A stretch of DNA of 64,000 nucleotides from Hyphomicrobiales bacterium (GTDB taxonomy: Bacteria > Pseudomonadota > Alphaproteobacteria > Rhizobiales > Rhizobiaceae), in assembly GCA_900466005.1 (NCBI GenBank), contig UEGQ01000001.1:310001-374000 (forward strand), in the 5' to 3' direction. Position numbers and translations under genes: made by a program. Position 1 is the first letter of the stretch; each line of letters begins with the position of its first letter. Below, piece after piece: positions 55,764-64,000 of the stretch. Under the pieces are notes generated by a model that saw only the letters and a program-made list of their open reading frames with translations, did no database searches and had not been told where the DNA came from.

Positions 55764-56369
55764 TCAGCCTTTTGCCAGCGCCTTCTCGATCGCCGGATAG
55801 AGCCCCTTCTCGAGCGAGAGCGCGTCGAAGGGACCGACACGCTTATAGACAATCGTCCCGTCGGCATCGACAAGATAGGACTCCGGAATGCCGTAAACAC
55901 CCCAGTCGATAGCCGCCTTGCCGTTGGGGTCGACGCCGATCGCACTGTAGGGATTTCCGAGTTCGCCGAGGAACTTCAGCGCATTCTCGCTGGTGTCCTT
56001 GTAGTTGATAGCAACGACCGTAAGCCGCGGATCCTTTGCGAGCTCCTTGAGGATGGGATGTTCCTGCCGGCAGGGAACGCACCAGGACGCAAAGACATTG
56101 ACCAGTGTCAGCTTGCCCGCAACGACCTCGGAAGTCAGTGCCGGCACCTGCGCGCCTTCGAGCACGGGTAAGTCAAGATCGGGCGCCTTTGTGCCGATCA
56201 GGGCGGAGGGAATTTCGGTCGTGCTCTTGCCGTTGAAGTCTTGGTCATAGAGCATCTTGCCGGCAGTGCCGGCAATGACCAGGAAGACGGCAAGCGGCAC
56301 GATCGCCAGGGCGTAGCGGCCGATGCCTCGCCCTGCCTTCTCCGGGGATTCGCTCAATCTTTCACTCAT
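55764..56369 (-). CDS. ccmG: Thiol:disulphide interchange protein CcmG/DsbE
   Basis: Membrane-anchored periplasmic thioredoxin of 201 residues that keeps apocytochrome c cysteines reduced for haem attachment. N-terminal anchor [19 protein letters not shown] near residue 20; active site [14 protein letters not shown] near 96; the acidic loop and cis-proline in [10 protein letters not shown] near 160 are as in CcmG. Its ATG overlaps the ccmD stop by 4 bases. Last gene of the ccmABCDG operon; ccmE, ccmF and ccmH are not in this window. Confidence 0.94.
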   Translation of the reverse strand: MSERLSESPEKAGRGIGRYALAIVPLAVFLVIAGTAGKMLYDQDFNGKSTTEIPSALIGTKAPDLDLPVLEGAQVPALTSEVVAGKLTLVNVFASWCVPCRQEHPILKELAKDPRLTVVAINYKDTSENALKFLGELGNPYSAIGVDPNGKAAIDWGVYGIPESYLVDADGTIVYKRVGPFDALSLEKGLYPAIEKALAKG

Positions 56370-56539
56370 GCCTGCCGATCACCCGTCGCCGTCGCCGAGC
56401 GGCGGCGGACACCCGCCGCTTCCAGCGCTTTCAGTTCCCGCTGCCGTGCGCGACCATCCAGCCAGACCCAACCGATCAGTGCTAGGATGACCAAACCGCT
56501 CACGCCATATGACACATAGATATAAAAGTCGTGGCTCAT
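56366..56539 (-). CDS. ccmD: Haem exporter protein CcmD
   Basis: Small membrane protein of 57 residues between ccmC and ccmG: it starts [20 protein letters not shown], with one membrane helix through [10 protein letters not shown] and a basic tail [14 protein letters not shown]. This is the CcmD pattern; CcmD helps release holo-CcmE from CcmABC. It overlaps the ccmC stop and the ccmG start by 4 bases each (ATGA), so all three are coupled. Short enough to be missed by ORF cut-offs. Confidence 0.93.
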   Translation of the reverse strand: MSHDFYIYVSYGVSGLVILALIGWVWLDGRARQRELKALEAAGVRRRSATATGDRQA

Positions 56540-57303
56540 TGCGAGGTCTCCCGGCCCGCCATACGTGCGGCGAGTCGTCGCTGGACGGCGATCCGACGGC
56601 GCCAGATCTCGTTGCGCATGGCCGCGATATGCAGCGTGAAAAAGAGCAGGGTAAAGGCGATCGCCATCACGAGTAGCGGGCGAAGGAACTCGGCGTCGAT
56701 CGTCGGGCCGCCCATGCGCATCACGCTAGCCGGCTGGTGCAACGTGTTCCACCACTCGACCGAGAACTTGATGATCGGGATGTTCACGAATCCGACGAGA
56801 ATGAGAACTGCACTGAGCCGCGCAGCCTTGGAGGGTTCATCCACGGCACGGTTGAGTGCGATCAGCCCGAGATACATCAGGAATAGCACGAAAACCGAGG
56901 TGAGCCGGGCATCCCAGACCCACCACGTACCCCACATGGGCTTACCCCAGAGGGAGCCGGTGAGAAGAGCGATGAACGTGAATGCCGCACCAAGCGGCGC
57001 TGCGGATTTGTGGGACACGTCGGCCAGCGGATGACGCCAAACGAGCGTTCCGACGGCGGAAATAGCCATGACGGTGTAGCACATCATCGCGAGCCAGGCG
57101 GCAGGCACATGCACATACATGATGCGCACCGTCATGCCCTGCTGATAATCGCCCTCGGTCGTGAAACTCAGATAGAGGCCAATCGCGAAGAACAGCGCGG
57201 TCAAGACCGCGAGCCACGGAATCACGCGCCTGGCAAGTGCGAGAAAACGGGTGGGGTTTGCAAGGTCGGTGATCTTGGAGATGGTAAGGCTCGCTTGGTT
57301 CAT
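56536..57303 (-). CDS. ccmC: Haem exporter permease CcmC
   Basis: Haem-handling membrane protein of 255 residues with six helices. The tryptophan-rich WWD motif is [18 protein letters not shown] near residue 118, and the two haem-ligand histidines lie in YVHVPAAW near 63 and [10 protein letters not shown] near 185. It passes haem to CcmE. Starts 45 bases after ccmB, overlaps ccmD by 4 bases. Confidence 0.96.
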   Translation of the reverse strand: MNQASLTISKITDLANPTRFLALARRVIPWLAVLTALFFAIGLYLSFTTEGDYQQGMTVRIMYVHVPAAWLAMMCYTVMAISAVGTLVWRHPLADVSHKSAAPLGAAFTFIALLTGSLWGKPMWGTWWVWDARLTSVFVLFLMYLGLIALNRAVDEPSKAARLSAVLILVGFVNIPIIKFSVEWWNTLHQPASVMRMGGPTIDAEFLRPLLVMAIAFTLLFFTLHIAAMRNEIWRRRIAVQRRLAARMAGRETSQ

Positions 57304-57348
57304 AGAACACTTCTAACCTGACTGCCGTTTTACTGCAATTGATACCAA

Positions 57349-58008
57349 TCAATCCGAGGCGTTGCGCAAGGCGACGGCGGCGGCCACAGGGCCGATCACG
57401 GCGAAGAAGAGTACGATCGCAATCAAAAAGAGAAAGGGCGGCATAAACGGGGCGGGATCCTCGACCGCGGCATAGGACGCGCTGACGCCAAAGATCAACA
57501 CGGGAATGGCAAGCGGAAGTACGAGGATGGACACCAGCAGGCCACCACGCGGAAGCGCCACGGCCACAGCCGCACCTGCCGCACCGATAAACGTGATGGC
57601 GGGCGAACCGGCGAGCAGGGTCAGCATCACCGCCCCGATCGCGATCTCGTTCATGTTCATGAAAAGGCCAAGCAGGGGCGAGGCGATGACGAGCGGCAGG
57701 CTCGTCGCAGTCCAATGCGCGAGACACTTGACGATGACCGTCACGACCAGTGGCGACTCCTGCATCAGCATCAAATCCAGCGACCCGTCGTCCCGCTCGG
57801 CCTGGAAAAGGCGGTCAAGTCCGAGCAGCGCGGACAAAAGAGCGCCGATCCAGACGATAGCGGGTCCGATACGCGAAAGCAGGTTGAGATCGGGTCCGAC
57901 ACCGAACGGGATGACGGCAACGACGGTCATGAAGAACAGGACGCCGATCAGCGCGCCGCCACCGGCCCTGACGGAAAGCTTGAGGTCACGTAGGAAGAGC
58001 GCCATCAT
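57349..58008 (-). CDS. ccmB: Haem exporter permease CcmB
   Basis: ABC permease of 219 residues with six helices. It starts ALFLRDLKLSVRAGGGALIGVLFF and keeps GLDRLFQAERDDGSLDLM near residue 68, SPLLGLFMNMN near 110 and GSPAITFIGAAGAAVAVALPRGG near 137, all typical of CcmB. The ATG at 58008 (followed by a second ATG) overlaps the ccmA stop by 4 bases. Works with CcmA, C and D in cytochrome c maturation. Confidence 0.95.
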   Translation of the reverse strand: MMALFLRDLKLSVRAGGGALIGVLFFMTVVAVIPFGVGPDLNLLSRIGPAIVWIGALLSALLGLDRLFQAERDDGSLDLMLMQESPLVVTVIVKCLAHWTATSLPLVIASPLLGLFMNMNEIAIGAVMLTLLAGSPAITFIGAAGAAVAVALPRGGLLVSILVLPLAIPVLIFGVSASYAAVEDPAPFMPPFLFLIAIVLFFAVIGPVAAAVALRNASD

Positions 58009-58652
58009 TGCCAAACACCTCCGGGGGCGCCGGAGAACCCCGTCATCTTCAGTTCGCGGGCGGCGTGAAGGCCAAGCGGCTGGTGTGTCGCGGCGATCGC
58101 AATCCCGCCGGCTGCGAGATGATCGTGGACCAGACCGGCGAACATACGGTCGGCGCTTGCGTCTAGGGCTGCTGTCGGTTCGTCGAGAATCCATACCGGG
58201 CGATGGGCCACCAGCAGCTTCGCCATCGCGAAGCGCCGTTGCTGGCCGGCCGAAAGGTAGCCGAACGGAAGATGTGTTATACCTTCGAGACCCACGGCGT
58301 GGGCAGCATCCTCTACCGGGATACCATCCCCCCCGCCAAAGTCTCCGAGGAACTCCTTCCAGAAGACGAGGTTCTCTGCCACCGTAAGCTCATGCTTCAT
58401 CGCATTGCGGTGGCCGAGATAGTGGCTCGCCTCGCGGGCAGGGCGGCTTTCGTGATCTCCGGCGGCGACAAAATCCACACGGCCTCGCTCGGGTCTCAGC
58501 AAACCGGCGAGCACCCTGAGGAGCGTCGATTTTCCCGAACCGTTCCGTCCCGTGAGCACCAGTGCGTCGCCCGCGCCCAGCGTGAAGGAGATGTCTTCGA
58601 AAATGAAGTCTTCGCCGCGCTTGGCGGAGAGATTTTCGGCGCTCAGCCGCAT
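58005..58652 (-). CDS. ccmA: Haem exporter ATPase CcmA
   Basis: ABC ATPase of 215 residues powering release of haem-loaded CcmE. Walker A GRNGSGKS at 35-42, Q-loop region YLGHRNAMKHELTVAENL near 80, signature LSAGQQRR near 133 (A in place of the second G, usual in CcmA), Walker B VWILDEPTAALDA near 153 and switch histidine in IAATHQPLG near 187. First gene of the ccm operon; divergent from acnA. Confidence 0.95.
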   Translation of the reverse strand: MRLSAENLSAKRGEDFIFEDISFTLGAGDALVLTGRNGSGKSTLLRVLAGLLRPERGRVDFVAAGDHESRPAREASHYLGHRNAMKHELTVAENLVFWKEFLGDFGGGDGIPVEDAAHAVGLEGITHLPFGYLSAGQQRRFAMAKLLVAHRPVWILDEPTAALDASADRMFAGLVHDHLAAGGIAIAATHQPLGLHAARELKMTGFSGAPGGVWQ

Positions 58653-58731
58653 GTTTCAGCCTTCCAGCGGACGCCTTTCGGGCCCTGCAAAAATTTGTAG
58701 AAATTCGCCATTCGTTGGTCTGGTGCCCTTC

Positions 58732-58748
58732 TTAGAAATTATCTATAA
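58732..58748. promoter_or_regulatory. Possible iron-control (Irr-like) site between ccmA and acnA
   Basis: TTAGAA-ATTA-TCTATAA is an imperfect dyad resembling the Irr ICE motif TTAGAA-N-TTCTAA. acnA is a predicted iron-regulon member in rhizobia, and the site lies 174 bases before it and 80 before ccmA. The right arm is poor, so this is tentative. Confidence 0.3.
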
Positions 58749-58921
58749 GACCTGCAACCACGCCAGCGGCCGGCGTGTAGTTCATCCTTGTGCCGAACTT
58801 GAAGATTGCGAGGAGCGGTTTTCTCGGGCGGACAGCGGAAATGGTCGCACCCGCATCCTGATGTGCATGAAGTGCATAGGCGTCCGCACGAATGTGTTGG
58901 CTATCAGAATAAGCGGGGTTC

Positions 58922-61621
<2,700 letters not shown>

Positions 61622-61645
61622 CCGCCAAGCCGCTTAAGATTACAC

Positions 61646-61680
61646 GCCGCCGGGACATAGTTCCCGGCGGCTTTCTTTTG
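61646..61680 (+). terminator. Rho-independent terminator of acnA
   Basis: Ten-base stem GCCGCCGGGA / TCCCGGCGGC with a six-base loop followed by TTTCTTTT, 25 bases after the acnA stop. Confidence 0.9.
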
Positions 61681-61828
61681 GAGTATCGACGATCGCAGAC
61701 GGGGGCCTCACCCCATCGTGACTTCTCGTCAGAACGCTGAGCGGGTATTGCTGACGTGTAACTATTTTCTAGATGTCGGCGACAAGAACGCCAAGCGCCA
61801 CATCCTCAGGAGTAAGCAGGTTCGACGG

Positions 61829-62578
61829 ATGACCTCGACTGTATTCGCCCGCTATGCTCTGGTCTTTATGACCGTTGCCTGTACATCCGCCCAGGCCCAG
61901 GACGGTAGTACGCCGCGAGGCGTCATCGAGCTCTTCACCTCGCAGGGTTGCAGTTCTTGTCCGCCGGCCGACAGGGCGTTCGAAAAGCTCGCGCAGAGGA
62001 GCGATGTCGTTGCGCTCGCCTATCACGTTGACTACTGGAACTACATCGGTTGGAACGACACGCTGGCCACGCCGGAGAATACAGGTCGCCAGTATGCTTA
62101 TGCCCGCAGTCTGGGTCGTAGCGGCGTTTATACTCCGCAGGCCATTCTCAACGGCCGCGACCATCTGAAAGGCACCGACGCGGATGAGGTCACCCTCAAG
62201 CTGGACCGAATGCGACGGGAGGGTTTCGGACTTTCTGTGCCCGTTAGCGCGACGCGCAAAAACGAGGAACTGACAATCACGGTCGGGCAGGGACATGGCA
62301 AGGCAGACGTCGTCATCGTCTATTTCCGCCGCAAAGAGGTCGTCGATGTTCTGAAAGGCGAGAATATCGGCAAGGAGGTTGCGTACTGGAACAGCGTCAC
62401 CGACGTCCAGACCGTTGGGATGTGGGACGGAAGCGAACTCCATCTGGTGCTGCCGGCAAAAGTCATGGCGAAGGACGGGAACGACGGTTGCGCCGTCCTG
62501 CTTCAGACGTCCAGTGCAAAGGGAGAGCCGTCCGCGATTCTTGGCGCGACAATGATCATTGGCAAGGACGGAGCGTAA
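61829..62578 (+). CDS. DUF1223 family exported thioredoxin-like protein
   Basis: Protein of 249 residues. The signal peptide is FARYALVFMTVACTSAQAQ. The mature part begins GVIELFTSQGCSSCPPADRAFEKLAQ: a thioredoxin-like fold with CSSC in the active-site position near residue 47, then VVALAYHVDYWNYIGWNDTLATPENTGRQ and YTPQAILNGRDH, the DUF1223 core. A periplasmic thiol-redox role is inferred; targets are unknown. The start at 61829 is chosen for the signal peptide; the frame opens earlier at 61718 without one. Confidence 0.87.
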   Translation: MTSTVFARYALVFMTVACTSAQAQDGSTPRGVIELFTSQGCSSCPPADRAFEKLAQRSDVVALAYHVDYWNYIGWNDTLATPENTGRQYAYARSLGRSGVYTPQAILNGRDHLKGTDADEVTLKLDRMRREGFGLSVPVSATRKNEELTITVGQGHGKADVVIVYFRRKEVVDVLKGENIGKEVAYWNSVTDVQTVGMWDGSELHLVLPAKVMAKDGNDGCAVLLQTSSAKGEPSAILGATMIIGKDGA

Positions 62579-62650
62579 CCCCTGAGGGGCGGTCCGGCCC
62601 AGAAGCATTGGGGGGCTGGGGGTAAGGGGTCAATGCGACAGACCGGACCA

Positions 62651-62667
62651 TTGGCGCGACGCGCCAA
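62651..62667. repeat. Perfect 17-bp palindrome
   Basis: TTGGCGCG-A-CGCGCCAA, an eight-base perfect dyad with one central base, 73 bases after DUF1223 and 166 before DUF2794. Operator-like; no regulator gene is adjacent. Confidence 0.5.
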
Positions 62668-62832
62668 CTCAGTGCAGCCAGCTTCGGTTGCAAATGGGGC
62701 ACTGTTTTGACCAAAATGCGGCGACCAAAAGAAAGGTAGTGTGCTGCACTTGTTTGTGCACCGGCTTGCTTTTTCTACCGTCTGAGGCAAACTGTCATTC
62801 ATCTGTCAAAATCGAAAAGCCGGGGAGTCTTG

Positions 62833-63228
62833 ATGAGCGATCAGCCGGATTTGCCGCGCACGGACGCACCGCAGGCAAGCCATTCGGCGCCTATCGTCAG
62901 CCTACAGGATTACCGCCAAAGTCGTGATCCGCTTCCGGTCACATTTCATCGCAAGGAACTCGATTCGATCCTCTGGATCTACGGACGCATGGTCGGCGAG
63001 GGCGAGTGGCGTGACTATGCGATCGACCACCTGAAGGACAAGGCCGTCTTTTCGGTCTTCAAGCGATCCGGAGAACTGCCGCTCTACCGGATCGAAAAGG
63101 ATCCGAGACTCGCCGCAAAACAGGGCGCCTATTCGGTTATCCATACCAGCGGGCGGGTGCTCAAGCGTGGTCACGAACTGACGCAAGTACTGAAAGTCTT
63201 CGACAAAAAACTGAAACTGGTGGAGTAG
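62833..63228 (+). CDS. DUF2794 family protein
   Basis: Cytoplasmic protein of 131 residues. A disordered start (Pro/Asp/Ala) leads to VSLQDYRQSRDPLPVTFHRKELDSILWIYGRMVGEGEWRDYAIDHL, AVFSVFKRSGELPLYRIEKDP and a basic C-terminus, the DUF2794 pattern of alphaproteobacteria. No function is known to me. GGGGAG lies just before the ATG at 62833. It ends directly against the convergent acetyltransferase gene (adjacent stop codons). Confidence 0.88.
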   Translation: MSDQPDLPRTDAPQASHSAPIVSLQDYRQSRDPLPVTFHRKELDSILWIYGRMVGEGEWRDYAIDHLKDKAVFSVFKRSGELPLYRIEKDPRLAAKQGAYSVIHTSGRVLKRGHELTQVLKVFDKKLKLVE

Positions 63229-63786
63229 CTAGCCTACGAACAGGGAACCCGGATAGGCGTCCTCGTCCGGTACAGTGGCGTTGCCATCCCCCAGCGGCAA
63301 TTGCATGAGAACGGTGTCGAGCCACCGTCCATGCTTGAAGCCGGTCCCGATCAGCGTACCTGTTAACTGAAAACCACAGGCGCTATGGAGACGCACCGAG
63401 GCGGGGCTCGCACCGCCGATAACGGCAACCATCTGCCGAAAGCCGAGGGCCGTGCAGCGTCTTGCCAGTTCCTGTAGCAGTGCCTTGCCGATCCCTCTGC
63501 CCTGAGCTTCCCGTGCGAGATAGATCGAATCCTCGACGAGCCATCGATAGGCCGGCCGGGTGCGGAAAGCAGATGCATAGGCATAGCCGAGGAACGCCCC
63601 GTCCTCATCGACGGCGGCGATATGAGGATAACCCCTGCCGATTATCTCTGCGAAGCGCGAGGCCATTTCTTCTCGCGTCGGCGGAACGAGCTCGTAGCTG
63701 GCCGTGCCCGTCAACACGGCGTCCGCATAAATTGTTGCCATCGACGAAACATCCGTCGACCTGGTGTCGCGTAGAATGTAGGACAT
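63229..63786 (-). CDS. GNAT N-acetyltransferase (phosphinothricin-acetyltransferase-like)
   Basis: Protein of 185 residues of the Pat/YncA group. Pattern: ILRDTRSTDVSSMATIYADAVLTGTASYELVPPT at the start, AFLGYAYASAFRTRPAYRWLVEDSIYL near 65, and the acetyl-CoA site EAQGRGIGKALLQELARR near 92, followed by IGGASPASVRLHSACGFQLTG near 124. Such enzymes acetylate amino-acid analogues such as phosphinothricin or methionine sulphoximine/sulphone. The ATG at 63786 follows a GTG at 63789. The likely native substrate is unknown. Confidence 0.9.
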   Translation of the reverse strand: MSYILRDTRSTDVSSMATIYADAVLTGTASYELVPPTREEMASRFAEIIGRGYPHIAAVDEDGAFLGYAYASAFRTRPAYRWLVEDSIYLAREAQGRGIGKALLQELARRCTALGFRQMVAVIGGASPASVRLHSACGFQLTGTLIGTGFKHGRWLDTVLMQLPLGDGNATVPDEDAYPGSLFVG

Positions 63787-63870
63787 CACTGAGATACCGG
63801 AAAAGATGCGATACCGGCATGTTCCACAAACATGGTCTCACGACAAGATCGACGTCCTGATCGGCCAATG

Positions 63871-63906
63871 AAAAGCCCGGCACTCTCCGTGCCGGGCCCC
63901 GTTTTT
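63871..63906. terminator. Bidirectional terminator
   Basis: Nine-base stem GCCCGGCAC / GTGCCGGGC (63875-63883, 63889-63897) with a five-base loop. Read on the minus strand it ends in TTTT just after the MFS gene; on the plus strand it runs through CCCCG into TTTTT. It mainly closes the MFS gene on the minus strand. Confidence 0.88.
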
Positions 63907-63936
63907 GCGAGTTGAATCCGCTCAATACATTCACGG

Positions 63937-64000
63937 TCACGCGTGGATGTCGGTATCCTTCGTTTCCCGAAGGAAGATCATGCCGATGACGAACGACATG
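63937..64000 (-). CDS. MFS (MHS family) transporter, C-terminal end
   Basis: Only the last 20 codons are in the window: MSFVIGMIFLRETKDTDIHA then stop. A final membrane helix followed by LRETKDTDI is the usual ending of metabolite/H+ symporter (MHS) family major-facilitator carriers. The substrate cannot be told. A terminator lies 40 bases after the stop. Confidence 0.6.
   Translation of the reverse strand, partial: MSFVIGMIFLRETKDTDIHA

Overview
The window reads as ordinary chromosome of an alphaproteobacterium of the order Hyphomicrobiales, most likely family Rhizobiaceae (Sinorhizobium/Ensifer/Rhizobium type). This rests on high-GC codon use, a GTTC-N7-GTTC LexA box, a SAM-II riboswitch before metA, a second RpoH sigma factor behind an RpoE2-type promoter, a CtrA box before ftsK, a CenR-like regulator and DUF1737, DUF2585 and DUF2794 proteins. 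I see no insertion sequence, prophage, integrase, CRISPR array or toxin-antitoxin pair. Almost all of the sequence is accounted for by about 65 protein genes, one tRNA and short regulatory regions.

Layout. 0-9 kb: 3' end of rppH, bacterioferritin with its ferredoxin, the SOS mutasome imuA-imuB-dnaE2, a small zincin, a CoA-ester lyase and DUF1737. 9-13 kb: leuD, leuB, a PAP2 phosphatase and rpoH2. 13-23 kb: an M48/LysM lipoprotein, thiBPQ under a TPP riboswitch, a BacA/YddA-like ABC protein whose ATPase motifs are all degraded, an ABC-F protein and thiamine pyrophosphokinase. 23-30 kb: metA (SAM-II), galM, tRNA-Gly(GCC), a ProXp-like deacylase, cnoX, a Lon-N protein, a Trm112-like protein, a UbiH-type hydroxylase and tesB. 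30-36 kb: glnK-amtB behind a sigma-54 promoter, ftsK and lolA. 36-41 kb: xthA, a lone cNMP-binding domain protein, a CenR-like regulator, an L,D-transpeptidase, a SixA-like phosphatase and leuC. 41-45 kb: an amino-acid permease plus binding protein without an ATPase gene, and a PepSY protein with a DUF2946-like neighbour. 45-51 kb: rplS, trmD, rimM, rpsP, chorismate mutase and ffh on the minus strand, with a TauE/SafE gene facing them. 51-64 kb: dapF-mtaB-ftsY-ispZ-DUF2585, ccmABCDG, acnA, DUF1223, DUF2794, an acetyltransferase and the C-terminus of an MFS carrier.

How the parts connect. Several genes carry a visible control element that matches their job: LexA box for imuAB-dnaE2, TPP riboswitch for thiamine uptake, SAM-II for methionine synthesis, sigma-54 for ammonium sensing and uptake, an RpoE2 promoter for the stress sigma factor, and a CtrA box for the division translocase. 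Translational coupling by 4-base overlaps is common (imuB/dnaE2, lyase/DUF1737, dapF/mtaB, ftsY/ispZ/DUF2585, ccmA/B, ccmC/D/G).

I did not find a clearly new multi-gene system. The best leads are: the intact BacA/YddA-like transporter with a pseudo-ATPase domain; two interleaved perfect inverted repeats in the leader of the orphan binding-protein gene near 43.0 kb; a compact promoter-to-terminator unit between ffh and dapF that looks like a small RNA of about 110 nt; and an amtB gene whose codon use differs sharply from its neighbours. The short gene ccmD (57 aa) is present and easy to miss.
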